A stretch of 64,000 bases of DNA from an uncultured Roseateles sp. (GTDB lineage: Bacteria; Pseudomonadota; Gammaproteobacteria; Burkholderiales; Burkholderiaceae_C): assembly GCF_963422335.1 (NCBI RefSeq), contig NZ_OY729424.1:1178001-1242000 (forward strand), given 5' to 3'. Every line of letters starts with the position of its first letter. Positions within the stretch are counted from its first letter, which is position 1. The notes under the pieces are model-generated. The model was not told where the DNA came from. It was given only the letters and a program-made list of their open reading frames with translations, and ran no database searches. Of the stretch, positions 34,574 through 48,200 are shown one piece after another. A program made the position numbers and the translations under genes.

Positions 34574-36223
34574 TCACCAGACCGTCGAGGCGGACAGATG
34601 CAGGCGCGGGCGGCGGGTCGGTGCCTCTGCGGCCGCTGCGGTCTCTGCGGCCGGCTGGCGCAGCGGCCAGGCCAGGCCCAGACGCACAGAGACCGGGCCC
34701 CGCTCGCCGGCCAGGCCCAGGCCGACCGAGGCCAGGGTCTGTGCGCCGTGGCCACCGCCCGGCCGGCTGCTGCCGACGTCGGCATGGGCCAGCAGCTGCA
34801 GGGCGCAGTGCGTCGCGCAACGGGTGAGGTCATCGAGGGCCAGCGGCCGCCGCCATTCCAGCGAGGCAAAGGCGCCGCGGCGTGCCGAGAGCAGGCCTTC
34901 GGCATAGCCGCGCACGCTGGCCGAGCCGCCCAGCTGGAACTGCTCCGACGAGGGCAGGTCCGGATCGGGCGAGAGCTGCAGCGCGGCGCGCAGCAGCCAT
35001 TGCTGGCCGTTGGCCAGGCGCAGCAGCCGCGCCAGACTGGCGCGCAGCACGGTGTAGCTGGCCTCGCCGCCGGCTGCGCGCAGGCCGCGCGCCAGCTGGG
35101 CCTCGCCGCTCCAGCTGCCGGCCTCGTCCTGCCAGTCCAGCGTGCTGCTCAGGCCCAGCACCGTCAGCTGCTGCTGGCGCACGCGCTCGCCGGCCACGTC
35201 GGTGGCCGAGTCCTTGGCGCCCAGGCGCAGGCCCGCGCTCCAGCTGCCTTCGGGCGTCAGCAACAGCGTCTGGGTCAGGCCCAGGCCCAGATCGCGCGAA
35301 CGGCCGGTCAGATCGAGTGCGGCGAAGCTGCCGCGCCGCACCGCGATGCGGCCCTGGCTGTAGCTCAGGTCGAGCCGGCGCAGCGGTGCCAGGGGCAGCG
35401 CATAGCCCAGGCTCAGGCTCGGGCTGGGGGCCCGGCCGGTGAGCAGCAGGCTGGCGTTGAGGCTGTCGCCGCGCTCGCTGAGCAGGGGCAGGCGCAGGGC
35501 CAGGCCCAGGCGCCGCTCGCCCAGGCTGCTGCTGCCGGCGTTGTCGGCGAACAGCGTCCACTGGCTGAACGGCGGATCGCTGGCCTGCAGGCCCAGATCG
35601 CTGGTGCCCGGGCTGGCGCCGGCGGCCAGGGTGGCGGCCAGCTGCACCTCGTGGCTGCGGTTGAAGCGCTGCAGCGCCGCCTCGATGCGCGGCACCGAGA
35701 CCAGCTCGCCGCTGACCAGGCCCAGATGTTCCTGCACCAGGGTCTGGCCCAGCCGGGTCGGGCCCAGCGCGATGCGGCCCAGCCTGGCCTCGACCAGCTG
35801 GATGCGCACCCGGCCCTGTTCGATTTCCTGCGGCGGCAGCAGCGCCCGCGCCGTCGGCGCGCCCTTGGCGGCGTAGAGGGCGTTGATGGCCTGGGTGAGC
35901 TCCACCAGGTCGGCCAAGCTCAGCGTGCGGCCCTCGTAGGGTGCCACCAGGGCGCGCAACTCGTCGGCGTCAAGCACTTCCGACGGCCCGGTCTCGATGC
36001 GCTGCACCGGGATATTGCGCAGGCGCGAGGCCGGCGGCAGCGCCGCCGGGGCGGCCGGCGTGCCCAGCGGCGCCGGCGCCGGCCTGCGCTCCAGCTGCTC
36101 CTCTTGGCGCTGGCGTTCGCGCTGCTGGCGCTCCAGGCCCTGCTGGGCGCCGGGGTCGGGCGGCTCGGCGGCCAGCGCTGCACCTGCCAGCGCGATCGCG
36201 CCAAGGGCCAGCAGCCGCCTCAT
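34574..36223 (-). CDS. Two-partner secretion outer-membrane transporter (TpsB, ShlB/FhaC family)
   Basis: A 549-aa Omp85-superfamily transporter that exports the TpsA adhesin across the outer membrane. It has a signal peptide (residues 1-19), a Gln/Arg/Glu-rich helix that may plug the pore (about 25-48), a POTRA_2 domain (about 70-215; RNIPVQRIETGPSEVLDADE, RVRIQLVEARLG) and a ShlB barrel (about 220-549). The barrel has the family VRGY tetrad in GGSASVRGYAEG and ends ASTVW with a terminal aromatic residue. Its start overlaps the tpsA stop by 4 bases (ATGA), so it is coupled to the adhesin gene that precedes it. Confidence 0.95.
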   Translation of the reverse strand: MRRLLALGAIALAGAALAAEPPDPGAQQGLERQQRERQRQEEQLERRPAPAPLGTPAAPAALPPASRLRNIPVQRIETGPSEVLDADELRALVAPYEGRTLSLADLVELTQAINALYAAKGAPTARALLPPQEIEQGRVRIQLVEARLGRIALGPTRLGQTLVQEHLGLVSGELVSVPRIEAALQRFNRSHEVQLAATLAAGASPGTSDLGLQASDPPFSQWTLFADNAGSSSLGERRLGLALRLPLLSERGDSLNASLLLTGRAPSPSLSLGYALPLAPLRRLDLSYSQGRIAVRRGSFAALDLTGRSRDLGLGLTQTLLLTPEGSWSAGLRLGAKDSATDVAGERVRQQQLTVLGLSSTLDWQDEAGSWSGEAQLARGLRAAGGEASYTVLRASLARLLRLANGQQWLLRAALQLSPDPDLPSSEQFQLGGSASVRGYAEGLLSARRGAFASLEWRRPLALDDLTRCATHCALQLLAHADVGSSRPGGGHGAQTLASVGLGLAGERGPVSVRLGLAWPLRQPAAETAAAAEAPTRRPRLHLSASTVW

Positions 36224-39200
36224 GGCTTGGCCGGCGGCAGCACCTTGCGGCGCCCCGCTTCGAGTGTCACCCCCTGCGCCGCCGTCGGCATCGGCCCCTG
36301 CACCAGCAGATCGCGCACGGCCTTGGCCTTCAGGCTGCCACCGGCACTGACCAGGCCGCTGGTGCGCAGGTCGCGGCCGGCCGCGAAGCCGGCGTCGCCG
36401 CTGCTGCGCATCACGCCGCCCAGGGCCAGGTCGTTGCCGGCCTGGGCCTGCACGCTGGCGGCCTGCAGCATGCCGCGCAGCGTCCAGTCGCCGCCGGCCT
36501 GCAAGTTGGCCAGGCCGCCGATCTGCAGCAGCCCGTCCAGGCCCAGCGTGCCGCCGGCCAGCAGGGCCAGGTCGCCGCGCGTCATCAGCGTGCCGCCGAT
36601 CTGCGCGGCGCCGAGCAGATTGAAGCTCGCCGGGCCACGCAGCTCCAGGCTGCCCTGCTGACGCAGGCTGGCGGCCTGCGCTCGCAGCGCACCGCCGACC
36701 ACACCGGTGCCGCGCAGCTCCATCGCACCGCCGGCCGTCAGCTCGGTCGCGCCCTGCAGCGCCTGATGGCCGGCCAGCAGCAGGCTGCCGTCGGCCGACA
36801 CCGCGCTGGCGCCGCTGGCGCTCAGGCTGCCCAGGCTTTGCAGGCGACCGCTGGCGCTCAGCTTCAGTGCGTCGGCCTCGACGCGGCTGCCTTCATCGAG
36901 GCTCAGGTCGCCGCTGCGGGCCTGGAGCCGGGTGTCGCCGGCCTGTACCGCCGTGGCCTGCGCCTGCAGGCTGGCGGCCGTCAGGTGCACGGCGGCGCCG
37001 TGCAGGGCGCTGCCGGGGCCCAGGGTCAGGCTGCCGGCGCTGTCGATGTCGATGCTGGTGAGGGCCTCGACGGCGCCGCTGATGCGCATCGCCGGCACCT
37101 GGGCGGCGATGCGCAGCGGGCCGCTCGCCACCCGGGCCGAGGCCAGCTCCAGCGCCTCGCCGCTGGCCGCCAGCCAGGCGCCGCTGCCGGCCTGCAGCTG
37201 CAGCGGGCCGGTGACCGAGACATCCAGCGCCGCCAGCGGGTCGCCCGGCAGGCCGATGCTGCCGCCGGCGATCAGCGTCAGTGCGCCGGCGCGCACATTC
37301 AGATCGGCGCTGTTGAGCCGTCCGGTCAGCGAGCCGGGGCTCGACAGCCAGGCCGCGCCGGGCGTGAAGATCTGGTCTATCACCAGCCCCTGCTCGCCGG
37401 CCAGGGTCAGGTCGTGCGCCGCGCGGGCGGTGACGCTGCCGCCGGCCTGGGTGGCCACCTGCAGCGGTGTGCCCGGTGCGCCGAGCGCGCCGCCGCCGGC
37501 CTCGACCAGCACGTCGCGCCCGCTGACGGCGCTGCTGCCGGCGGTCAGCTGGGTCAGGCTGCCGCGTGCCTTGATGCGCACCTCGCCGTTGGTGCTGAGC
37601 ACCTGCTGCAGGCGCAGATCGCCCTCGGAGCCGAGGTAGATGGCCTCGCCTGCCTTGGCGCTGAGGGCGCCGCCGCTGCCGCGCAGGGCCAGGTCGATGT
37701 CGTCCTTGGCGGTGATGCGCAGGCCGGTGGGCGTGAGCTGCAGATCGGCGCGGTCGGCGGCCAGCAGCGCCAGCTGCTGCTCGGGCGTCCACTGCCGCGG
37801 GTCGCGCGAGATGTCGGTGCCGGCCGAGGCCCGGCCGATGCCGTTGCGCGCCTCCAGCTGCAGATTGCGGCCGCTGACGTTGGGGTTCTCGACCAGGATC
37901 TGGGTGTCGGCCGTGTCCTTGAACAGCCCGGCCGCGACGCGCTGGGTGATCTGCGCCTCGTTCCATACGCCGCCGTTGGCCAGCGCCTGGCGCAGCGCCG
38001 GATGAGCAGCGCTGTCGAAGTGCCAGACCGGGTCGTAGCTGCGCGCATCGCCCTTGCCGAACTCGGCGGCGGCGCGATGATAGAAGGCCGTCTGGCCATC
38101 GCGCCAGGCCGCCAGCTGGGCGTCGTTCCAGCCATTGGCCGCCTTCAGCTGGGCCGCCGTGCCGGCATCGACGACGTAGACGAACTTCGGGTCGTAGGCG
38201 CTGGCCGTGAAGCCCTGTGACAGGCCCTTGCTGTCGAAGCGCTCCTTGAGCCCGCGCATCTGCCAGTAGGCCAGGTACTCCTGGCGCTTGCCCTGCTCGT
38301 AGCGCTGCAGATTGAGCTCGACGCCGGCCTGGGCGCCGCTGTCGGCAGTGAGGCCGGCGCGGCGCGCCACGCCCAGCAGGGCCTCGCGGGTCTCCTGCTT
38401 GACCGATTGCACGCTGTCCACATCGACGATGCTGCCGTTGGCCGCGCGCAGCAGCACGTCGCCGCCCGAGCTGGCGACCTGGGCCAGGCGCAGGTCGCCG
38501 GTGGCCTCGGCGATGCCGATGTCGCGCGCCGCGCGGGCCTCCAGGCTGCCGCGGTCGGCCGGCAGATTGATCAGCAGCGGTGCGGCCAGGCTGCCGATGC
38601 TGCCGTTGTCGGAGATCAGCCGCATGTCCCCGGCGGCCAGTGCCGACGTGGCGCCGCCGCCGCGCACGATATCGCCCTCGGCCTGCAGGTACAGGCGTCC
38701 GGGGGTTTCAACACGGCCCAGGCGCAGCCCGCCCTGGTAGGCGCGCAGGGCGATGTCGGTGCCGGCACGCAGGTCGACGCTGCCGGTGGCCGAGAGTTGC
38801 ACCTCCAGCGGCCGGAACGCGCTGCCGCTGCCGAACTCGCCGATGGCGCCGTTTCGAGCCGTCAGTGTGAGCCGGTCGGCGATCACCTGGCCGGCCGTGA
38901 CGCCACCGGCCAGGCCGATGCGGCTGGCGTCCAGCAGTGTCGTGCCCTTCAGATTGCGCACCGTGTCGCCCAGCTTGATGGCGGCATCGCGCGAGGTGAC
39001 GCTGAGCGTGCCCTCGTCGGCACCGATGAAGCTGATCGCCACCGGCCGGCTGGCCGCCAGGCTGTGGGTGAAGAAGTTGCGCTCCTTCCAGCTCCAGTCG
39101 CGGCGCGTCTCGATGTTGTCGTAGAAGTCCGCCGCGCCCGAGCGGTAGCGGCGCAGGAAGTACTCGGGCGTGCCGCCGCGCTCGTAGCGGTCCTTGCGGA

Positions 39201-42200
39201 AGTCGTAGATGTAGTCGGCCGTGCGCTTGTCGCCATTCGTCAGCCACAGACCGCTGATGCGCGGCGTGTAGACCGGTGGCGGCGCGACCACCACGGTCTG
39301 CGTCGGCGCGTTCTTGGCCAGCCAGTCGGCCAGCTCGCCGAAGTCGCAGCTGACGGCGCAGGTGCGGGTGTAGATCTGGCTGTAGGCGACGCCGATGTTC
39401 TCGGCATTGATCCAGTTCAGCCGCCGGTTGGCCCGCGGCGTGTACAGGGCACTGCGGCCGCTGGCGTCGCCGGCGACGGCGCTGACCAGCGGCCGCGCCT
39501 CGTCCTTGATTGCCACATTCTCCTGGGTGGTCTGGACCTGGCCGTTGCTGCGCGTGATCGTCGTCACCAGATTGTTGCCCGCCGCGTCGCGGGTGCTGGT
39601 GTCGGTGATGCGGATGCGGCCCTGGGTGCCGGCACCGGTGTCCAGGCGGTTCAGCACCAGCGCGCGGTCGGTCTGGTTCTCGACCTGGATGCGGCCGTAG
39701 CCGTCCAGCACATTGAGCTGGCCGCCGCCGGTGCTGAGCACGTCGCCGAACAGCTGCATGAAGCCGCCCTCGACCTGGATATTGCCCAGCTCCAACTCCT
39801 GGGTGGCGGCGTTCCAGCGCAGCTTCGGGCGCAGCGCCGCGTCGAGGCTGGCCATGGCGCTGTTGCGCAGTGGCACCCAGGCGCCGTTGGCGTTCTTGGC
39901 GTCGGCGTAGGCAGCGTTGTCTATGGTCACCCGCACATCGGCGATGCCGCTCTGTATCACGCCGTTGAGATTGAGCTTCTCGCCGCTGATGAAGACATTG
40001 TTGCCGGCGATGATCGTGCCGCCGGGTCTGGCCACCGTGGCCACCGTGTCGCTGTTGGTCAGCGGCGTGATGGTCGCGGTGAGCGGGTCGCGGGCGGCCG
40101 GGAAGCGGCTCTTGGAGGCCGCCTCCTCGGCATCGGTCAGCGACTTGATGACCAGCGTCGGGTCGCCGGCCGTGTGGGTGTAGCCCAGGCTGAAGGTCTT
40201 GATAAAGTCGCCCTGGGTGGCAATGTCCACCGTCTGGGCGCTGATGTCGGACGAGACCTGCACCGAGCCGGTGCTGGCAATGCGCACCAGGCCGCGCGGA
40301 TTCAGGATATTGCCGAACACCTGCACCTCCGGCTTGGGCGTGCTGCCCTCGGCGGTGTTGCGCAGCTCGATCAGCGGCGCCGGCGAGTTGCTGCGCTCGT
40401 CGATGCGGCCCAGCGCGGCCACCCCGCCCGGCGCGTTGCGCAGATTGATGTCGGCGTTGGAGGCGATGCGCGCGCCATTGAGCGTGATCTCGCCGCCGCT
40501 GTCGCCGGGGATGCACAGCGCCGCAGGGCAGGCGGCCGTGCCGGCCTGGTTCTTCACGCTGAGGAAGCGGTTCGATGCGTTGTTGACGCGGATGCTGGCG
40601 TCGCCGGGCGCCACCAGCTCGCCGCCGCTGCCGCCCGTCAGCGTCCCGCCGCTGATGCGGATGTTGCCGCTGGTGGCCATCGCCGGGTTGAGATCGATGA
40701 AGCCGACCTTGGCGCCCACGCCCAGCTGGGCGCGGCGCGCCTGCAGCAGGTCGAGGTCGGCCTGGAAGCCGGCGGCCACCGCCGGATTGTCGGCATAGGT
40801 CTGCACCAGCTGCTTCAGCGCATTCATGCGGCCCTCGATCTCGCGGCCGAGATCGACGTTGTCGCGGGTGCTGAAGCTGATGCCCTCGCTCTGGCGCAGC
40901 ACCTGGCCGGCGCTGCCGATGTCCAGGTACTGGCGCCAGTGGGTGCCGGCGAACAGCGTGCCATCGACCTGCACCGTCGAGGCCGGGCGGTCAAACTCGG
41001 CGCCGGCCTGGATGTCCAGGCTCAGATCGCTGTCGAAGATCTGGCCCAGGGCCTGCAGCGCCTCGCGGTACAGATCGGTGCCGCGGCCGAAGCCGCGCAG
41101 CTCGCGCTGGCCGCCGCCGGCCAGCAGCTCGATGTCCTTGACGGTGGCGATCGCCGCGCGCTGCATCTGCGCCTCGCGCGGCTCGCTGGCCAGTGGCGTG
41201 CCGGCCGGCAGTGCGTAGGGCTTGATGACGATGCGATTGTCCTGATCGACGATGGCCAGCGCATCGGGCGCGCTCGGGATGGGCACGGCCGTGCGGTTCC
41301 ACAGCCGCGTCTCGGCATCGGCGCGCAGCACGTTGTCGACACCGGCGCGCAGGCGCACGTTCTCGTCGGACTCGATGCGCCCGCCGTCCAGCGTGATGCC
41401 GTTGGCGGTGACGATGCGCGAGCGCGTGCCGCCCTCGGCCGCGCCGGCCAGGCCATAGGTCTTGCTCTGCGCCTCGGTATCGACGACGCCGCTGGTCGAG
41501 GCCTCGATGCGCACATCGCGCTGGCTCTTCAGCAGCGCGCCGCTGCCGATGCGCACCTGGGCGTCGTTGCGGCGTGCATCGACGAAGGATTCGGTCCTGG
41601 CCACCGCGATCGCACCACCGGTGTCGAGCAGCACGCTGTCGAAAACGTCGAGCCGGTTGCGCGCGGCAATGTCCAGCTCGGCCTGCTTGCCGCCCTGGTC
41701 GGTGCTGCTGATCTGGGCGCCATCGCCGACCCCCGCGCGGGTGATGTTGTCGATCTGCGTCAGCGTGCCGCCGGAGGAGCCGGCGAGTACGCCGCCCGAG
41801 GCGGCGCGCACCGCCCAGTCGGCGCCGGCGCTGTCCTTGGCCACGGCGCTCAGCGCGTCGAGCTTGAAGGCGTTGGCGCGCACCACGCTGTCCGGCGCCA
41901 GCTCGGCGCTGGTCGTGTTGGCGCTGCTGTTGAACACATTCGCGCCCGAGTAGCCGGCCACCGAGGCCGAGGTGCTGTCGGCCTCGCCATGCAGCCGGGT
42001 CAGGTGCTCGGCGGCGATCTCGACGCTGCGCGCGTCCACGGTGCCCGCCAGGCGGGTGACGGTGTTGGCGGTGGCCACGTTGTTGACACGGGCCGCCAGC
42101 ACCACGCCCAGGCCACCGGCGCCCGAGGCCGACTTGGCGCCCAGCGCGTCGCTGCTGTCGCTGCCCAGGCTGACGGTCTGGGCCGTCAGCCGGCCGGCGC

Positions 42201-45200
42201 CGATCAGCGTCTGGGTGTCGCTGTGCACCTGGGTGTTGGCCAGATTGCCGCCGGCCGCCAGCAGGCCGCCATTGATGCCGCTGACATCGCTGCGGCCATC
42301 CACGTCCGACAGGGCCTGGGCCGAGAAGCCGCCCGACAGCGTGATCTGGTGGCCGGCGCCCAGGCTGACTTGGGTGGCGGGCCGCACCGTGGTGCTGGCC
42401 TCGGTGGCGCTGGCGCCAAGCAGCAGGCCACCGGCGGCGGCCTTGGCCTCGGCCTCGGCGCTGGGCGCGTACAGGGCCAGATTGTTCGGTCCGGTGCCGA
42501 TGCGCTCGCGCTGGGTCTCGGCGCGCAGGCTCAGGCTGCCGGCCTGGACCTTCAGGCGCTCGCCGAGGCTGACGCTGGCGTCGGACGCGACGTCCACATC
42601 GGCCAGCGACATGCCCATAGACACGCCGGCCGAGACCGTGACGCCGCGCGCCACCGCGCTGCCGCGCGGTGTGGCCGTGGCGCTGAAGCTGGCGCTGCCC
42701 TGGCCCAGGGCCAGGCTCACGTCGCTGCCCACCGTGGTGCTGGCGCGCACGCGGTTGTCGGTGTCGGCATCGACACCGGTGCCTGCGCCGACCAGGCCGC
42801 CCGCCGCCGCCAGCACATCGGTGGTGGCGGCGCTGCCGGCATGGCCGCTCACCGTCAGACCGGCCGCCTTGATGCTGCTGCCTGTGGCCACCCGGGCATC
42901 GGCCAGGCTGCTGTCGGCGCTCAGGCCTATGGCCGCGCCAATGCCCACCAGGCCGCCGGCCGCGCCCAGGCCCTTGGCTTCGAGGCCGTGGTCGACCCCG
43001 GCATCGACCGTCACGCCGCCCGCGGCCTCGACCGTGCCGCCGATCTCGGCCACCGTGTCCGCCGACTTGCGATTCAGCGCCAGGCTGGCGGCCAGGCCGA
43101 ACGCACCGCCGCCGCCGGCATAGGCCTGCTGGCTGGCCGTCTCGGACTGGTCGTCCAGTGCCTGCACGCGCACATCGCGGCCGGCCCGGCTGCGGCCCAG
43201 CAGGGCGGCGCGGGTGCGTTCCTCGGACAGCGCCACCGCAAAGCCGCCGCCCAGCGAGGCACCGGCCGACAGGGCCACGCCCACCGCCTTGGTGCGGATG
43301 TCGTTGCGGGTGTGGGCATCGACGGCGATGTCGCGGCCCGCGATCAGGCTGGCGCCACCGGCCACCGCCGCCTCGGCGCTCTGGCGCGTTGGCGTGGCGG
43401 CGAAGTCTCCGGATGGATCGACGCCGGCACGGGCGCTGTCTGCCTTGGCGCGGGCCTGCTGGGCCCGATCTCCGCCCGAACTGCCCAGCTGGTTGCCGGT
43501 GCTGCTGCCGCGCATCAGCTCACCGACCTTGGCCACCGAGCGCAAGGCGTTGTCGCTGGAGTCGCTGTCGGGCCGCCCGCCCACCGACACCACCGAGACG
43601 GCGCCGGCAATGCCCGACGTCAGGCCGGCGCCACCGGCAATGGACAGGGCATCGATGTCGCGGCCGGCCTCGGCCTCGACGCGGATGTCGCGGCCGGCGC
43701 GCACATCGGCACCGTCGGCGACGCTGGCCCGCGCGCCGCTGCGCAGCAGCACCACATCGACCGCCGCGCTGGCGCCCACGCCGACGCCGACGCCCAGGCC
43801 GCCGACCTTGTTGTCGATGCGCACCGTCTCCTCGGCCCGCAGCAGCACGTCCTGCGTGGCGGCGCTGCGCTGCGTGTTGATGCGCGATCCGGCGCCGATC
43901 TCGGCCTCGGTGCTGCCCTTGGCGACCAGCACATCGACCGTGCCGGCCACGCCCACCGCCCCGGCCAGCGAGGCGGTGGCGCCATAAACGTGCTGGGTGA
44001 AGTCGGCATCGGCGGCCACCGTCGTGGTGGCCGGGGCGTCCAGGCGCGAACCCAGGGTGCGCGCCGAGGTCTGCTGCTCGCTCAGATTGATGGTGGCGGT
44101 GATGCCCACGCCCACCGCGCCGGCGGCCAGCGCGCCGGCGGCGATATCGACATCGCCGCGGCTGGTGGCCTGCACATCGATGCGGCCCTGGGCGCTGTCG
44201 ATCTGGCTGTTGTTGACCAGGGTCTCGGTGCGGCCCTTGCTCATGATCAGGCCCAGCGAGCCGGCCAGGCCCACGGTGCCGCCGCCCAGGCCGACCACGC
44301 CCTGCGTGATTTCGTTGCTGGAGCGTGACAGCACCCGCGCGGCCTCGCGGCCGGCCAGCGCCGCCCCATCCAGTGTGGCGCTGGTCAGGTGGCTGATGAA
44401 GGCGGTGTCGGCCGCCCCGCCGACGCCGGCCGTGCCGCCGACCGCGCCGCCGCCGGTGCCGGAGAACAGCTGGTCGTGGTGGTAGGCGGCGACCAGGCCC
44501 TGCTGGCCTGCCTGGCCCTGGTCCAGCGCGCGGTTGAGGCGGGCCTGGCCGTCGACGCGGGCCCGCGTGGCGCCGCCCATCAGGCTGACGGTGACCGTGC
44601 CGGCCACACCGGCCGTGCCGCCGCCGGCCACGGTGAGGGCGAAGTTCTCGACCCCGGCGGTTGAGGCGGCGACCACGCCGGCGCCATGCAGCTGCTCGGT
44701 CTGCTGGCGTGTGGACAGCGGGTTTTGCGAGGGCAGCTGGGTGGCACTGCTGCGTGCGCTCAGGCTGCCGCTGGGCACAGTCACGCCCGTGGCACTGTTC
44801 TCGGCCAGGCCTTCGAGCAGGGTGCCCGCACCGCTGAGCTCGGCCGCGGTGTCGGAGGTGATGTCGTTGAAGGCGATCGCCCCGCCGGCGCCCACCGTGC
44901 CGCCCACCGCCGCCGCGCCGGCGCGCGACTTGATGAAGTCGTCGGCATCGGCCAGCAGCAGCGCGTTGTTGCGCGCGCTGACCCGGGCCCCGCCGTCGAT
45001 GCGGGCCAGCGTCGCGCCGCCGGCCAGGTTCATGGCAATCGAGCCGGCCACGCCGGCGGTGCCGCCGGCCGTGCCGGCGATCGCCCAGACGTCCAGGGTG
45101 GCATTGCGCTGGGCCTGCACGGCGATGTCGGCCGCGTCCAGGCTGCCGCCGTTGATCTGTGCCGTGACCCCGCTGTCCACCTCGTTGTACGAGGCGGAGG

Positions 45201-48200
45201 CGCCCACCGCGGCATTGCCGGCGGCGCTGGCCGCGCCGGTGACGGACTGCAGCTCGGCGCTGTCGCGCGCCAGCAGATTGATGTTGCGGCTGGCCGTCAG
45301 CTGGGCGCCGCTGGCCTCGGCGCTGGTGGCGTTGGCGATGCGGTTGATGCCCAGCGAGCCGGTGACGCCGACATTGGCGGCACCGCTGCCGCCGGCGGCG
45401 ATGGCCTCGATGTCCGAGCTCTCGCGGGCGTCCAGCGTCAGGTCGCGCCCGGCCAGACTGCCGCCGACGAGCTTGGCGCTGGTGCTGTTGGCGATCTCGT
45501 TATAGGCCGCGGCAATGCCTATCGAGGCCGAACCGGTGGTCAGCGCCACGGTGCCGGCCACCGACAGGATGGACGAGTCGTCGAGCGCCGCCAGGGTGAC
45601 CTGGCCCGCGCCGGTCTGCACCGTCGCCTGCCGGGCCATGGCCTGGGTCTCGTTGCCTATCAGGTTGATGGTCACCGCGCCGCTGCCGGCAATGCCCTGC
45701 GAGACGCCCAGCGCCGCCGCGACCGAAATGATCTCGTTGTCGCTGCGGGCCCGCAGCTCCAGGCCGCCGGCATCGACGCTGCCGCCCAACAGATCGGCGT
45801 TGCTGCGGTTGTTGACCTCGGCCAGGCCCAGCGCGGCGCCGAAGCCGGCCTTGCCGCCATAGCTGGCGGCGCCGGCGATGCTGCGTATGCTGGACGCGTC
45901 GGTGGCCTCCAGCCGCACCGTGCCGTCCGAGTTCAGCTGCGCGTCGCTGGCCTGGGCCAGGGTCTGGTTGTCGACCGTGCTGTAGGAGACCGAGCCGGCC
46001 ACGCCGACCTTGCCGCCGGCATTGGCGCCGGCCGTGACCGACCAGCTGGCATTGCTGTTCTGCGCGCTGGCGGCAATCGCGGCGGGGGCGCTGAGCCGGG
46101 TGCTGGCAATGCCGGCCTCGGTGACCTTCTCCAGCTGGTTCCAGGCGAAGGCGCCGGCCAGGCCCGCGGTCTTGCCCGAGGCGATGCTCAGTCCGCCGGC
46201 GGCGGCCAGGTTCAGCGTCGGGTTGCTGGCCACCAGCTGGGCGCCGGGGGCCAGCCCGCTGAAGGCCCAGGTCTGACCCGCGTCATCGCTGGCATAGGCG
46301 ATCAGGCTGGGCAGGGTGCCGCGGACGCTGATGTTGTCCAGGCCGCGCACACGGGCGCTGGTCTGGTCGCCGGCGATATTGACCGAGGCGGCGGCCGAGA
46401 TGCCTATGCCCGATTTGCCCTGCTGGCCGGTGTCGCCGCCAGCGGTCTTGGTGCCGTCGCCGCCCTTGCCGGCCTCGGTGCTGCTGCCCGAGGGGCCGCT
46501 ACCGGCCAGCGCAAACGCGCCCTGGGCGCCGGCGCTGCGGGCGTCCAGCAGCAGATTGCCGCTGGCCGTCAGGCTGCCGCCGCTGGCGGTCTCGAACAGG
46601 CGGTTGCCCAGCAGGGCCTCGGTGTGGCGGTCCATCTCGTTGAGCGCGACGGCAAAGCCCACGCCTATGCTGCCGCTGCGCGCGACGCCACCGGCGATGT
46701 TGACGATCAGGCTGTCGTCATGGGCCAGCAGCAGCACATTGCCGGCCTCGACCTGGCTGCCGCCGGCGATCTGCGCGACGGTGCTCAGATCGGATTGCAG
46801 CATCGAGAACGAGCCGTTGATCGACAGCTTGCCGGCCTTGCCGGCGGTCTCGGTGACCATGATCTGGTCGAAGTCGGTGCGGGCGGAGACGGCCAGGTCG
46901 TCGGCGCGCAGGCTGGCGCCGCTGCCAATGCTGGCGTCGGCGCCGCCCTTCATCACGAATTGCAGATAGGAGCCGCCGACCCCGGCCTTGCCGCTGCCGC
47001 TGTTGCTGGTCAGCAGGGTGGCGTCCATCTCGGGCACGCCGGTCAGGTGCAGCATGCCCTGCTCGGCACTCGCCGCGACACGCACATCGCGGGCCGGGGT
47101 GACGGCGGCACCGTCGGTGTTGATCTGGGCCGCGCCGATGCGGGACCGGGCGGCGTTGTCCAGCGTCAGGTAGGTGACGGCCGCGGTCAGCGAGAGCTTT
47201 TCGCTCTCCACCGAGTTCTGCGTCCAGGTATTGCCCTGGCTGGGCTTCTCGGCCACGTCCTTGAGCTTGGAGCCCAGCTCGGCGTAGGCGGCCGGGCTTT
47301 TCCAGTCCATCTCGCGCAGCTGGCGTATCAGCGCGGCATGGGGCTCCCAGCCGGGCAGCAGCTTGGACTGGGCGCTGAGGTCCAGCGCGCCGGCGCTGTT
47401 GACGATGGCGGCGTCGCCTATCGTGGCCTCGGTGACATGGTCCATATCGGCCACCACCACGGCGCCCGAGATTGCCACGCTCTTGTTGTTCTGCTGGTTG
47501 TCGCCGGCCGGAGGAGGGTCCGAGTGGGCGCGCTCGTCGACGGCGGCCGAGGCGCGGAAGATGGGGGTGTCCACCGCCCTGGCGCTGACGGTGGTGCTGC
47601 CCTGGCTGGTCAGCCGGGCGGCGGGGGCGATGGCGGCGCTGACCCGGTTGTCGATATCGGCGAAGGCGACGCTGGCCGACAGGCCGAACTTCTCCTTGTT
47701 GCCGCTGCGGCCGTCGGAGCCGGGGATCTTGGCAATCAGGCCGGTCAGGCCCTCGATGAAGGAGCCGTCCAGCGTGCGCGCGCTGGTCACCGCTTCGCCG
47801 ACGTTCTGCGGCTTGCCGGCGGTGCCGGCGGCGGCCTGCACACTGCTGGTGCCATCGTCGAGCAGGGCGGCCACCTTGATGGCACCGGCCTGGGCCGTGC
47901 CGGCCAGACGGGCGTCGAACAGGGTCTTGCTGAGGCCCACCGAGACGCCGGCCGAGGCCATGCCGTCCTGGAAGGAGCCGCCGCTGCTGGCCACCTCGAA
48001 GCTCTTGGCGCCGCCGGCGTCCAGGCTCAGCGTGCGCCCGGCCGTGAGCTGGCTGGCGGCCGTGCTGCGCACGGTGGCGGTCTGCTCGGCAAAGCCCAGC
48101 GCCACCGCCGCATTGGCATAGCTGGTCGGATTGGAGGCATTGTTATTGGCATTGCCGATATTGGTGGTGCCGACCTCGACCGACACGGTGTTGTCGGCCT

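Noticed and set aside
38407..44328. A 1973-aa open frame on the plus strand
   Set aside because: It is entirely antisense to the adhesin gene; its His/Ala/Arg/Gly-rich composition is the usual shadow of GC-rich coding DNA, with no domain.
43700..46250. A CRISPR-like array
   Set aside because: The repetition is at the protein level in the adhesin; there are no identical short repeats with unique spacers.
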